A DNA stretch of 64,000 nucleotides, taken from Drosophila persimilis (lineage: Eukaryota > Arthropoda > Insecta > Diptera > Drosophilidae). The translations under genes were made by a program, and so were the position numbers. The stretch covers positions 2,976,001 to 3,040,000 of the forward strand of contig NW_020825317.1 in the NCBI RefSeq assembly GCF_003286085.1. Reading direction: 5' to 3'. Of the stretch, positions 34,980 through 47,803 are shown one piece after another. Positions within the stretch are counted from its first letter, which is position 1, and every line of letters starts with the position of its first letter. The notes under the pieces are model-generated. The model was given only the letters and a program-made list of their open reading frames with translations, did no database searches and was not told where the DNA came from.

Positions 34980-36690
34980 AAATTCTATTGATGTTTTGAA
35001 TTTTTGCTAATATTAAGCTATCGGTGCGGGCGTGTCTTTAAATAGTCGAGCTCTGATATCTTTGTAGCTCTGACAGTCTGTGAGAATGTGTTGTGTTGAC
35101 AGTTGTGATGACAGCTCCACATCTGCAGATTGGAGCTGCGGATTCTTTGAATATGTGTTCATGCGTCATATTTGTGTGCCCTATGCGGAGTCGAAAGTAT
35201 ACTGACCACTTGGCCTTGGATATGTTTGGAGGTATCTTTACGCCTGCGCAGCTGAGACTAAAGTCCCGGTTCCGGTGGCTAAAGGGCCAGTCTTCCATTT
35301 TGAGTGCGAGTAGATGTTCATGAATTTTTCGCTTCAGGGCTGCGTCGTCCAGCGGTGCGATCGTAACTAGTGGTACCTATAGTGCATATCGGGCTGTCCG
35401 GTCAGCGTTTTCATTTCCGGTGATTCCCATGTGACTGGGAGTCCAGAAAATAACTATTTTTCCGCGACTTTTGATGAGGAGGTTTTAAATTTGAGCGATG
35501 GTTTCGTTTCCAGCGTTTAGGTTTTTTACAGCTTCGATTGTAGACGAACTGTCCGTACAGACAACATGCCGAATTCCACATTCTGTTAATATTTCGCAGG
35601 ACACTATGGTATTGTTGCAGTCCGCGGCCGCTAGGGCTGCCCTGCGTCTGTAAAAAGTTTTCGTAAGTTTAAAACTCTTGTAGACAGCTTGACTTGTATT
35701 CCATTTTTTGAGTTCGTGTAAAGGTGTGTTGGTATACGATCTGTGGAGTACGGGTACCAGTACGGGTAGCAGCTGACCTTAGGTAAAGGTGGAACGTTGA
35801 CGGAGTTTATTTTCTTGGCGAATTCTATGACTCTTCGGATTGTAGACATAGCTCCATATGACCTTTGGGTTTAATGGCATTGATTTAATGATTGTGAAGA
35901 AGCCCGTTAGGCGTGTGTTGGAGTTTTGGGATCAGTTTGTGGATGGCTTCTGCTAGGCGTGGAACAGACGGGAGTCCGGTTTCGGCCAAGATTAATTTTG
36001 GTAGGCGATGTAGGAACGCGTTGAGGCAGTGGCGAACTACTGCGTGGTAAGGGTGCTGAATTTTTTTTAGTTTTGTTGTGGCGGTCCACCAGTAGATGGG
36101 GAGCCCAAAGTGCAGTTTTGTTAATATCAGAGCCGAAGTAATATTTATGAGAGCGTTTGTGTGTATGTGGGAAATTTTGGATGAAATGAACTTAATTATG
36201 TTCAGCCTATTATTTATGTTTTTTTTTTTAGATTTTGAAATGGGTTTTAAAGCCTAATTTTTGTCAAATGTAATGTCGTAATGTAATATTTTCGACAGAA
36301 ATGATTGAATTTTGAGCGGGTCTTTTAGTTGTACATATATATATTATGGCGTCGTCTGCATAAATTGAAAGATTAATGTGTTTATAAGAAAGTATTGTGG
36401 TGTTGAGTTTTCGGAATGAAATTTTCAATAAAATTACTGATAGTGGGGAGCACTGGGGTATGCCATTGTATAGTTTGAAAAAATTGGAGTAGGTTTTGTT
36501 TACTCGAGCCCGGAATAGGCACTGGGTCATGAAGGCTTTCGCGACATATGTTAAAAGACCTTTGGACCCATCCCCGAAAGCTCACGTTGCTCAAGGACTG
36601 CATGTGTTCCCACGCGGTCAAAAGCTTTCTCGAAGTCAGTATAGTAACATGGTTCCTGTTTAACAGAGCATAGATTGTGAAGCACATAAG
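34980..36690 (-). mobile_element. I-clade-like LINE remnant (RT and RNase H)
   Basis: The minus strand carries pieces in the right order. Reverse transcriptase motifs GIPQCSPLSV and YADDAIIY lie at about 36470-36320. RNase H pieces VCTDSSSTIEAVKN and FWTPSHMGITGNENADR lie at about 35590-35420. The C-terminal motif FRLRIGHTNMTHEHIF with CRCG lies at about 35210-35120. Stops and frameshifts interrupt it throughout. The 5' side is cut off next to a DINE-like copy at 36725. The element is inactive. Confidence 0.7.
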
Positions 36691-36724
36691 TCGAGTAGCG
36701 ATAATTTTTTCAAAAGTCTTGCTT

Positions 36725-37165
36725 ACACTTGATATTAAAGATCCTCTACGATTCTGTGTTTTTGGTTTTATCGTATCTTTAAAAACGTGGATGCCACAGA
36801 TTTTCGTCCTTTGTGGGGGCGGAAGTGGGCAGGGCGAAGTTTTGAAATATTTTTGTAGCAGTGACATATCACAGAAGTCTGGATCCAAAACATCGTTGCT
36901 CTAGCTCTTATAGTCTTTGAGCACTAGGCGCTGAAGGGGACGGACAGACGGACGGACAGACGGACGGACGGACGGACGGACGGACGGACGGACGGACGGA
37001 CAGGCGGACAGACAGACAGGGCTCAATCGACTCGGCTTTTGATGCTGATCAAGAATATATATACTTTATGGGGTCGGAAACGATTACTTCTGGACGTTAC
37101 ACACATCCACTTTTACCACAAATCTAATATACCCCAATACTCATTTTGAGTATCGGGTATAAAAA
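36725..37165 (-). mobile_element. DINE-1/Helentron-like element, 5' half
   Basis: In reverse orientation it shows CACAGATTTTCGTCCTTTGTG, then an expanded core of GGAC/AGAC units at about 36941-37017, CGACTCGGCTTTTGATGCTG, TATGGGGTCGGAAACG, and the 5' terminus CTCATTTTGAGTATCGGGTATA. The 3' half is absent. Confidence 0.9.
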
Positions 37166-38600
37166 ATAGATACGTCGCGCAAATATTTTTTTTCTCGAGT
37201 TGTCAACGTAAACTCCTCTCAAAAAAATATATTTTTAATGTATAAATCGCCTTAGACATCCAGCGAGAATGGTGCATTGATCCAAGGAGTCGGAAACTGG
37301 CATCTGCGTGTGCAATATTGAATAAATACACTGCACGTGTAATTTGCTCATTAGTATGAGAAGATGAATGCAAACTATTTATTGTTGGCTTAAATGGTAA
37401 CCAATCGGGCTGAAATTTTAAGGGCTTGATTATATTTTAATGTTCTAAATCACAAAAAAAAATCTATTCGATCAGAGCAATATATAGTATAGCTGGCATA
37501 GGACCATTGGCCAAATATCGTATTTTTGAACTTTGACTTCAAGTCGCCACCTCTAAACGTTGTCGAATCGGGCTGAAACTTTATATTTTATTGTTTTATA
37601 GCAAAAGGAACAATTTTAGACCTTGAGACCTTTGAAAATTAAACTTTTATAAATAAGCGCAACCTTAATGTACATACATATATGTATGTATATATACAAC
37701 TTTTTTACCGTTCAGTATAATGTAGAAAACTCCTTCTTTCCGTTAACTCTTAATGTAGCTGGGCCCTTTGGTGGGTCTCATTTCCCAACCCCTGTATGGG
37801 TAGAGTGCACATTGGGACAGATTGCCGAAATTCTGGCATAAATTGAAAAATGTCATGAAACAAAGTCTATTTTGAATGATGCGTTATCCTAATGCTTATG
37901 CATAACCCTCACTCTGACTAGAAAAACTGCATTTATATATTTGATTTTAATGCCGTGCTGAGAGGCTTGCCGCCCTTTAAGTCAGATGTTCGATCTGTTA
38001 CGTGAAAAAAGCGGAAAAATTTTCTTGAGTTTTTAGCTTGTAAATGTTGTACATTTAAAGAAAATGTGAATTTAAAAAATGGATCACAAAGGCCGGTCAG
38101 TTTTTGTGCGTATTGATTTGGGATTTCCAAAATTTGAGAAAATTTAGCCAACTTGCCATCTTGTGCCACTCACTAACTATGTTAAATTAGTGTAAAAAGT
38201 GTATCTTAACTAATGTACACATATTAAATAGCCTATTCAGCCTTTTAGGTTGAATTTTTCTAAAAAAAAAACGCTGCTTAATATTTGGATGTATATCAAT
38301 AGAAATGCTTCCCTTTTTGTGAGCTTGATATTTTAGCAGCTGCAAACATATATTTATCTTAAGCGTGGAGAAATAAGTAAAAGATCATGAACTCAGAAGT
38401 TTAAATCGCAAGGAGCTTGCCAAAATGCTGTAGAAATATGAAATATTAAAGGAGTTGAATTTTGAATGGCTATTGTCTTAAATAAGCCTTAATAGAAGAA
38501 ATATATAAATACTCACGTCAATAATACTGCATTAATCAGCAAAAAACTAGTAAAGTAACATATTAAGCGTGCAGTAGGGGGGAAATTTATATCAGTTCTT
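37166..38600. other. AT-rich stretch, no gene recognised
   Basis: No coding region was supported. The phrase AATCGGGCTGAAA occurs twice (about 37396 and 37567) in similar surroundings, which suggests an old repeat, but its limits are not clear. Confidence 0.5.
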
Positions 38601-40735
38601 ATATCTTATATATGGTTTATTTTTGGGGGGTCCATATTGGTACCTTGTACCTCTTGGTAAAGAGGATGAGGCCCGTCTTGTCCGCGTTGATACTGAGTGC
38701 TACTTCATCTGCCATTCCATTAAGGAGCTGAGAGTCGATGAACATACACTCGTAATAAGTAGGTATGCTTATGTCATCTGCATAAGCCGATATTTTGCGG
38801 CCTTCCTTTAAAATCTCTGGATTAGGTAGTCGTCCACCAGATTCCACAGGAGGGCCGACAGGACTCCACCCTGATGTGTGCCCCTTTTACTATGGAAGCA
38901 GTGCCCCAGTCCGATTGCACCCGTATACAACTTAGGAGGTTCATTATATAAAGTTTAATTGCTGGGTGTATGTTGCTCGCTTCTAAGCGGTTTGTTATTG
39001 CTTTCGGAGTCACGTTGTTAAATGCTCCGGAAATATCAACAAATACTCCTAGTGCATATTAGTAGCTAGTAACGAGTGCAGTACCGTCTCCTCCGATTTT
39101 CCTTTTGTATCCTTTTGTATATTGGTTAGCTGACATCGATCCCCCTACCTCATTCCTGATGTGTACATGCAGCTTTCCCAGTGTTTTTAGTAGAAAGGAG
39201 GTAAGGCTTATCGGTCTCTAACCCTTGGGACTCACATGCCTGCACTTTCGTGCCATTGGGAGGAACACAACTCTCGAGGTCCTCCATTTGATAGGGATAT
39301 GGCCCGTTCTTGGACATGCTGAGTATAGTGCGGAAAGCCATTGCGTAATCACCTCTTTGGTCACCTGCATTATTCCTAGGAATGTTCCGTTCAGTCCAGG
39401 TGCTTTTATGCCCGCAAAGAAGTCTCTAGCCCAGTTGATTCTCTAAGAGGTTAACAGATCTGTTGGGGGGTATTGTTTCTTGGTTGCTAGGTCCTGATGC
39501 TCTTTGCCATCAGTGACCTCGGTGCATCCAGGAAAATGCACCTCCATTAGTGCTGTTAGAGCTTCTTCACTGTCCTCTGTCCACTGTCCGTCATCTATCT
39601 TTAGTTGACTCTGTATGGTGGGCTGCTTTGAAAGCAGAGTCCGGAGTCTTGGGGTTTCAGGTACTTTCTCGACGTTGGAGCAGAAGATCCTCCATGAGTT
39701 TCGTTGTGCCTCACGTATTTGCCTTTTATAACTCTTAAGTAGGATTTTTTGTTCCTCATTGACGATCTCGTCGTTCGCTTGTTTGTCGATCTTAAAGAAT
39801 TCCTTCAGGTTGTTCCTTTGGAGAGAAAGATCCCGGTTCCACCAGAGTGGCTCGGACTTCTTCTTTGTGCTAGAAGGTTTTCACGATGCGTGGTAGGCAT
39901 CCAGTAACTCCTTGGATAGGGTCTCTTGATACTTCTCTATTTCCTCCGCAGATTTCACTAAGCCCGGATTCCCGAGCTTCGAAGTGATTGTCTTTTTATG
40001 ATTGTCTAGCTTCCACTGTGCCGCAGTCATCTTCGCTTTCTTGTCGCTGCGATCGATCAGTTCCAAAATCAGACTTCTTTTGTACACTGTATTCATGTTG
40101 TCTGTTGCTTGCACCTTGGGTCCACGCAGCCGCTTTCTCGCGGGAGTGACTTTAACAGTAGTCTCAGTCGCGCGTTGCCTTTTGCTGGCCAGGATCTCCT
40201 CCACCTTGTTGGCGAATCCTCCATTCGACGTTCGCATCTGAAGCATCTGAGCATAATACGGACGGCCCTCCTCTACCCGTTACTCAGCCCGTGCTGGCTT
40301 TGATTTCTCCTCCTGGGAGATATCCGCCTTTCCTTGGAGCCGGCTTTGTATCTTGAGGACCGCCTTCTATTGGGCTTTAGCCTTCATCCCCTCTCTTGAA
40401 CGTAAGAGGCGTAACCGCTGGCAACACGCAGAGAAGATTGCTCCTGCCCGTGCCCGCCGTTGGTAGCAGTCACGGGTTGACATCCCAACCCGTGTTTGAC
40501 CGTCTCTCCGCTCCATATTTGGCCCGAAGGGTCATACGTAGTTGATGTTTTTTCAGGGGAACCACGCCATAGCGTTTTATGCCTGCCCGCCAAGCACCTC
40601 TAGTTCCCTCAACTTTAGATCGGGAGCCAGGCACTGCATTGTCTCGGACAGAGCAAGCGAGAGTGCATTACCCTTGTCCAGGATAAGGCAGTGTCCATTG
40701 CCCAGCCGGCACGCTCGTGGAGGATTCAGGTAGAG
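38600..40735 (-). mobile_element. LOA-like LINE remnant with internal deletion
   Basis: The minus strand shows parts in order. An ORF1-like, basic Gln/Lys-rich segment is open for 121 codons at 40246-39881. An RT N-terminal region begins with PLWWNRDLSL-type sequence near 39850. Mid-RT VTPKAITNRLEASNIHPAIK lies near 39010 and the YADDI catalytic motif near 38790. The order and the WWN, AITNRL and YADD signatures fit LOA/Bilbo-type LINEs. The apurinic endonuclease region expected between ORF1 and RT is not seen, so the copy has lost it. Many stops are present. Confidence 0.6.
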
Positions 40736-40905
40736 GTTTTTCGCCAGCAAAATATTGAAAATATTTAATTTCATGTAATATGAATATTTAAGATAAACAG
40801 TCTTTCCCTTTATTTGAAAATATTAATATATGTACATATGAATTATGTTTACTGTTCGGGCGGTGCCCGATTATAAATTCAAATAACCTTGTCAGGGCTA
40901 TTACA

Positions 40906-41195
40906 TATTCAGGCAGGCTTCGTTTTTCATTTACTTTTGCGGATTACGTTTTCAGCCAAAACGTTTCGTTTTAAGGTTCTCCAGTTTTCACATATTTTTG
41001 CTGTTTGCAACAAACGAAAATTGTTGTTGCCCTGGCCAATATTAAAATAAAATTATTTAGAAAGAAGGCTAAATTTAAATTACCCTGATATTGGGGTCAA
41101 GTTTATAATAATGCATCAATAAGTCACTTATTTTTTCCCTTTGCAATTAAGGGTCGCTTCGTTTATGAATGTGAAAAACGGAGCCTGGCTGAATA
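40906..41195. mobile_element. Small terminal-inverted-repeat element (MITE)
   Basis: Left end TATTCAGGCAGGCTTCGTTT and right end (read inverted) TATTCAGCCAGGCTCCGTTT form imperfect inverted repeats of about 27 bp around a 290-bp AT-rich body without coding capacity. If the element begins at TTCAGG, it is flanked by TA on both sides, as in Tc1/mariner-type insertions. A related left end recurs at 44342. Confidence 0.65.
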
Positions 41196-41559
41196 ACTCA
41201 TTTTGTGTAGCATTTGTGACATTTCGTGCTGAGATTCTACTCGTATTATCTATATCTTATTAAAGCTAAAGCATCGAAAAGCTCGCTGCCCAGCTCCACC
41301 GTCGCTGTTCGGTTACTTCATGACATAGTCGACCGCTTTTGCCTCCAAGCTAGAACTTTGGCACGAAATTGGCTCGCTTGCCGCGACCAAGATTACAACT
41401 GCAACTCTCAATTAATATTATCAAAGGATCTGGCATCTTCGGCCACCCTCCACCCACATATGTCAAAAACATAATTCGTGAAATTATTGAACTACGTCAT
41501 ATAAAGAATTATATGTGCATACAATTGTTTCAAAATTAGAAAAGAATCACCAATCGATT

Positions 41560-42310
41560 CAAGAGCGCATGTATTTAAATGGGCCCAATATCGCTTCATT
41601 TCCATTGTCTATTAAGTTCAATGGGATTGAGGTCCGCACTTAACGCTGGCTAGTTCAATAAAGGTATTTTTCTTCCTGTAACAAATATTTATGTTACCCG
41701 TACACCGTATAATGACGCACAGTCCTCCTAAAAAGTTCTGTCACCGCCATACAACTTGCCACCAAACTCTATTAGCTCTGTGTTTATCATATCAACATAT
41801 ATTTCCTTATTTGTTCAGGTTGTGATGAAGCATATCTTTAATCAGTAGCTAAATGATGCGCACATTACCACATTTCTACCGGCAAAACCTCGCTTAACAC
41901 AGGATCCCTGATCCTGGCACTTTTGTATCTCTCAGATATTGCTTGTAACGATCTGGGCCATCTAAACCTATTTAATCACTAAAGATGATATAATGCCATT
42001 AATGTCCATTTTTGTTATTTGTTATGCTATTTGTTTTCGTGCTAATTGAAGACCCATATGATCCCCTATTTTCATATTCATGGAATCAACCACAAGACGT
42101 TGTATCTGGCTTTTGCATAGGATATCGACGTTAGTCATCCGAGCCTTCATAAAGCTATACCATTTTACTTGGAGTTTTAAAACAATTTGAATTGCAATTG
42201 CTATTTCAGTTCAGTTAAGAATATTTGCAACTTGTGTGATTTTAACACCGACTTCATGCATTCCTTGTCCATGATCAGACATACTAGTTCCAAATGGTAT
42301 TTAACCTAAA
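41560..42310 (-). pseudogene. Tc1-like transposase relic
   Basis: The minus strand near 41660-41610 reads PALSADLNPIELNRQW, close to the Tc1 family signature around the third catalytic acidic residue. Near 42270-42190 it reads EVGVKITQVANILN, which fits the N-terminal helix-turn-helix. Frame is not kept between them. It is a decayed copy. Confidence 0.5.
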
Positions 42311-43690
42311 AAATTTTAAATAATTTAAAACTTATGCACACTTTTACACAATTACCCACTGACATCTAACATCACTGACTAAAAAAGAATGGAACAACAG
42401 AATAGGACACACGAATTAGTTACATATAAATGTTTAGTATGACTACAACTTTCAAGTTAAGTTTATTTTTACATTTAATCAAAATTTATACCTTTTTTCA
42501 TTTTTAATGCGTAACATTGCGCCCAAAAAAAAAAACAAAAAGAACAACAACAACAATATTGTAATGTCAGTTTTTGTATATTAATCATTTTAAAAACATA
42601 TGATGCACATGTAATTCTTTGCAAGACGTATTATATTAAACGAAAAAACTGGTTGTCTCAGTAAATACTAAACTACAAATTTAATATTAAATATGGACCC
42701 TACCACAAATAGTTTTGAATACATTTATGTTGGAATCAAAGTGAATTTGCCATCAGGCAGAGGTCAGCATGAGATAACGGCTGTTGTTCGTTTGAGAAGA
42801 GGGAGAGTGCAGGGGAAAGACGATTCGACGCACCGGGGCCCTCGAGCTTAGAGGGCCCGCAAACGCAGGTGTGCCGGACTCTGACCAACAAACCTTTCGA
42901 CACTATTTTCGCAACGGTGTAAGATTAGAATAATTTTTTTGGAAATAGCATCAAACTTTGGGATTTTCCATCAAAATTCACTGGCAGAACCACTTAAGAA
43001 ACACTCTATTAAGCTTTTCAGAATGCAAGTATTTGACATACATATGTCCTTTATGACAAAAAAAAAGCCACCTTTCGATGGATACATGTCATAGTTATTT
43101 TAATTAAATTTGTATAATAAAAATGTAAACAATTTTTGTATTCTAGTTTATTTTTATTTACAATTAGTATGCTAAAAATTAGAAACATGACGTTTATAAC
43201 GATTGTTGGTAACGAGTATTGGTAATATAAGTTCATCGTATTCAAGGACACCTATTGCAAAAATAGCCGTATTTTTTAACACATAACTATTTTTGTGCCC
43301 TCTGGATATAATAATAATGGATGCTATAATACGATTTATCAGACCTACCAGTTACAGTCACATCTGCAAAAGATGAAAGAACTTTTAGAAAATTAAAAAT
43401 TATAAAAAACTTTTTAGGAAACAAGGCCAAGAATGTCGGCGTTTTTTTTATCGCCAATAGCAATTAAGTAAGGCAGCATTATCTTTAGAATTAAACGAAG
43501 TCACTGATACGTTTAAGAAAAATAAGGCAAGGAAGGCAAGATAAACTTTATCATACAGTTTTTTTGCATACATACAACATACAAAAACCTTTCGATTGAC
43601 TTAATTTTATTACTTAATACCAATGATTTTAATCATGCAATCGTACCTATGTACATATATATCATAATACAATTACAAAAAGACAGAGAG
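42311..43690. other. AT-rich stretch, nothing recognised
   Basis: No coding region or known repeat could be supported between the Tc1-like relic and the DINE fragment. Confidence 0.5.
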
Positions 43691-43694
43691 AGTA

Positions 43695-43800
43695 TAAGTT
43701 AATTAATACATAAGCTCACACATCAACATAATGACTGAATACCGGGTATGAAAGTAGAGCCGCGGCCCTTGCCGCATCTCACAACGTTCCGGTCGGTTTT
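43695..43800 (+). mobile_element. DINE-1/Helentron-like element, 3' end only
   Basis: It carries ACTGAATACCGGGTATGAAA, GTAGAGCCGCGGCCCTTGCC and CTCACAACGTTCC. It closely resembles the 3' ends of the diverged copies at 6940-7565 and 9640-9945, so it belongs to that older subfamily. Confidence 0.75.
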
Positions 43801-44341
43801 TATGCATTTTTCATTGCTCTTCTCCCATGGCATCGGAATACGCCCATTCGTCGCACAAAATGCCGACGGAACGTGGAAACCAAAAAATGGGTGCGCTGTC
43901 CGTGGACCTCGGGGTTGGGAGTGTCGTTTTATTTCTCCGCGCCAGACAGGGATAGCCTTAGGGACAGACAGCACTATCCTGTACATGAAATGACTCTCTC
44001 TTTCTGTCGCATGTTTGGTCTTGTGCACAATGCTTGTTTGTTGTAGGCGTGGCCTGTCCGTGTGGTGAGTTTTCCAAAGAAACAGGTGAGTATAACAGAT
44101 ATAAGCTATATTAAATCCGTATACAATCAGATTTTGATCAAATAAAAATGATTTGTGCACAATGATGACAATAAATATTTATAGGATTATCTGAAACGCT
44201 GTTCTACCTTTCAATTCGTATAGTGGTTCCACACTTAAGACTGTGTATAGAAAATTAAAAGATCTCAACAAGCTCACTAAAGAGTACCAATGGGATTGGA
44301 TTATACAATGTCGAATAAAGAAAGAAAATACACTCTAATCA

Positions 44342-44440
44342 GATATTCAGGCAGGCTCCGGTTTTCACTTACTTTTGCGGCTTACTTTTTCAGCCAAAAT
44401 GTTTCGTTTTTAGGTTTCTTGGACTGCGTCAGCTATTCAG
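44342..44440 (+). mobile_element. Partial copy of the small inverted-repeat element
   Basis: ATATTCAGGCAGGCTCCGGT and the following 60-70 bases match the left part of the element at 40906, then the match stops. No right end was seen. Confidence 0.65.
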
Positions 44441-44497
44441 TTGAAGTTCCCAAAAGAGCCCCCGGAAATGCCATGCGCAAGGCCAAACGGCATGATT

Positions 44498-45565
44498 ATT
44501 CCCGATACTCAAAATGAGTATTGGGGTATATTAGATTTGTGGTGAAAGTGGATGTGTGTAACGTCCAGAAGGAATCGTTTCCGACCCCATAAAGTATATA
44601 TATTCTTGATCAGCATCAATAGCCGAGTCGATTGAGCCCTGTCTGTCTGTCTGTCTGTCCGTCTGTCCGTCCGTCCGTCTGTCCGTCCCCTTCAGCGCCT
44701 AGTGCTGAAAGACTATAAGAGCTAGAGCAACGATGTTTTGGATCCAGACCTCTGTGATATGTCACTGCTACAAAAATATTTCAAAACTTCGCACCGCCCA
44801 CTTCCGCCCCCACAAAGGACGAAAATCTGTGGCATCCACAATTTTAAAGATATGAGAAAACCAAAAACGCAGAATCGTAGAGAATGACCATATCTTTTAG
44901 ACTGCAGAATCTGAATTGGATCGTATTATTATTATAGTCAGCATCAAGAAAACAGTTTCATTTTTTCTCGCCCTGTCTCTCTCTAACACACACGTAGCAT
45001 AGGCGGCTTTGCATAGAGTAAAACATTAGCGCCTAGATCTCAGAGACTATAAAAGCTAGAGCAACCAAATTTGGTATCCACACTCCTAATATATCGGACC
45101 GAGACGAGTTTGTTTCAAAATTTCGCCACACCCCCTTCCGCCCCCGCAAAAGATGCAAATCTGGGGATATTCACAGATCTCAGAGACTATTAAGGCTAGA
45201 GTAACCAAATTAGTATCCGCACTCCTGTCAGATCTCACTATAAAACGTATATCTCAATACGAGGATATTGAGGATACGAGAAAACTAAAAACACAGAATC
45301 ATAGATAATGATCATATCTATCAGATTGCTGAATCTGGATCAGATCAGATCATTTTTATAGCCAAAAGGAACAAATCAATTTGCACTGGCTACGCAGCGC
45401 CCGACGTCACGCTCAGACTGATTTTCTGTCTCTCTCGCACGCACTCTTTGTAGTGTCGTTTAATATTAGCGGCGTCTGCCGGAGGAGAGCCATACTGACT
45501 AAGTATCGGGTATAACCGTAGAGTTGCGGTGTCCGCAGCAACTCACAACGTTCCCCCTCGTTTTT
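44498..45565 (+). mobile_element. DINE-1/Helentron-like element, near full length
   Basis: It runs from CCCGATACTCAAAATGAGTA to CAACTCACAACGTTCCCCCT. The GTCTGTCCGTCC core lies at about 44640-44690 and is followed by repeated GGACGAAAATCTG modules. The 3' end holds the hairpin GAGTTGCGG-TGTCCGCA-GCAACTC, as in Helentron-type elements. Non-autonomous, with no coding capacity. Confidence 0.9.
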
Positions 45566-45639
45566 ATGCTAAAATCATTGCTTATAAAATTCATGATTTT
45601 TTCTGCTAAAATTATGTCTTTTATTCTTATTACTTGGCC

Positions 45640-47795
45640 GTCAGGCCTCGGTGGCTTCAGGGGCATAAACGGGGCGGCTTGTCACAACTGTAAACTCGGA
45701 ACAGGGCACAGGTGTTTCCGATTCATGGCTTGCCCTGAATCCGAGGCGGCTGGGCTTCACGGATACAGGGGGTCACGAGCGAATCGGCAACCGCCGTAAA
45801 TATACACACCGGTGGAAGTGCGACTATACTCTCCCCGTGAGAGCGGCTGAAAACAGGTCCTGGTACAGAAAACTCTCAGTGAAATTATCCCAATCCAATC
45901 TGACCCTGTCATATGTATAGGAATGCATGGCCGAGGGGGTGCTCGGTTGCTTATATGCGGACTCTGGATACCTGCCGACCACCAGTTTAAATACGGCTTC
46001 CCGGGCTGACTAACCCCTTCCCACCTAATCGTGGGACCAACAATGCCGAACTCAAGCTTAAATATATAAAAAACACCGCAAAGGAGCTCGGTACTTTTCT
46101 TAAAGTGCCGGAGGGAAAAGACCATTCCTCTACAACCGCATCTGCGAAAGTCGTTCCACCGTCTCGAGGCAGCAAGCGCTGTGAGGAGAACTCCGAAAAG
46201 CCAATCGGGGCAATCCCCGGTTACCGGGGTGGGTGCCATACAGAGCGATATCGCGGCTGGCAGACCCCTTGGGCCGGGGACCCGTTCAAAACCCCGCCAG
46301 GTGGCGTTTCAGCCTCGAAAGATAGGTCCAAGTTCTAGGAGAAGAGACGTGCGGCCTTCATCCTGGGCAACGATGATCCGGTGCTCCTGGCGTCTGCCAT
46401 AGGCATCGAATCGCGGCGATGGACCACAGCGACGGTCCTGCCCGACTACCAGCCAGCCAAAGCTGGCAAGTGTGCAGCCAAGGCCCCAAGCAAGCGGCAA
46501 CGCTCGCCGGCAGACACCACCACGCAAGTCCTAAGTCGGCCAAGAGGACGAAAACCCTAAGCAATCGCTCGTTTGCCGAGGTGGCGAGACGAAAAACCCT
46601 CATTGGAGTCCTAGACAGGGGCTCCAAAGATGGGCAGATTCCTCGAAAACGAGTTTCCTTCAGGAGTTGGGTGGCACCAAGGGAGAGTGAAAGCCATCGT
46701 CTGCCAAGACGTCTGGAGACCCCGGAGACCCCGAGCATAGAGATCAAGGCTGCGGTGTGGGATGTAGCATCAGTGGTGTCGGATGACATCCTGGATGGCT
46801 ATGTGTCCGACGAGAGCGACCTTGCTACGGGTCTCAAGCTCATCAGGGTCGGGGAGGAGTTGGACTCTTCGGAAAGCGACCACGATAAAACACTTTTGGA
46901 GGTAAAACAGAATGTCGCTGATAATCCTGCAGATAAACCTCCACCATTGTAAGGCAGAATGCGCTGCGCTCTTGCTCCACCTAGCTAAAGGTGGACATAG
47001 GAATGAGGACATAGTCCACATTAAGGAGCCCTGGATCCTCGAAAACAGGGTCTCTGGTCTGAGAACATCATATCCTGAAGAGTCCTGGAAGAGCACTCCT
47101 TCTCGGACCACAGGTACGTGGAAACTGTATTCTCTTTTTCACTACCGAGACCACCACCACAATTCCGAAACCTCAGGCGGACAAACTGGACTCGGTACTC
47201 AGACCACCTTTGTCGAGTTCTCCCTGAGACTCCAGATTTCCCTGAAGAGGAGATTTCCAGGGAGGCCACGACTCATCTCGTTCAAATATTTACCGACGCC
47301 TTCAGTGAGGAGCTCGATAAATCGATAAACACTGGACAAAAAGCCAAAAAAGCAAATGGTGCTTTTCACTAGGAAGTACAAAGTTTTGGCAGTAACTCCT
47401 CCAAAACTCTGTGGGGAAGCGCTAGCCGTTAGCAAGTACTCGACAGAAAGCTCGACTGGAAACTGAGCATAATGGATAGAGCAAAGAAGGCCACAGTGGC
47501 CCTCTATACATGCAGGAAAGCAATCGGACTGAAATGAGGAATGTCCCTGTATATATTTCGGTGGCGATACACCGCCATCATGTGTAAAGTGCCCTGTAGC
47601 TTTGGGGAAATTCACTCGGGGAATAGGATAGCTTCTCGGCAGACCAAAATTCAGGTACATCTGTGCGTCCTAACAGCACTGGGGGTGGAGGAAAAAGAAA
47701 AATTAACGCGCCACCTATAGGTCAAGGATCGTATCTGAGGAAAACATCAGTCCTACTAACCGTTGTCCACTACAACAATAATAATAATAAAAATT
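45640..47795 (+). mobile_element. LOA-like LINE remnant with internal deletion
   Basis: The plus strand has an ORF1-like open stretch at 46419-46952, whose end runs SDEPPPL-like into a second frame at about 46912. There ILQINLHHCKAECAALLL and IKEPWILENRVSGLR mark the start of the apurinic endonuclease of ORF2. RT N-terminal sequence (LPETPDFPEEEISREATT) comes soon after. A jump then leads to the thumb region, LDRKLDWKLSIMDRAKKATV at about 47440. Most of endonuclease and RT is deleted. It ends in AATAATAATAATAA at about 47777-47790, a plausible LINE tail. Confidence 0.65.
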
Positions 47796-47803
47796 TTTAT
47801 ATT

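Noticed and set aside
36382..36888. 168-codon minus frame starting at 36888
   Set aside because: Its first part is translated DINE-like repeat and its second part is decayed LINE reverse transcriptase; not one gene.
36920..37020. GGAC tandem tract considered as a CRISPR array or satellite
   Set aside because: It is the tetranucleotide core of a DINE-like element, without spacers.
47199..47660. 153-codon minus-strand frame
   Set aside because: It is antisense to the LOA-like LINE; the plus strand carries the recognisable protein.
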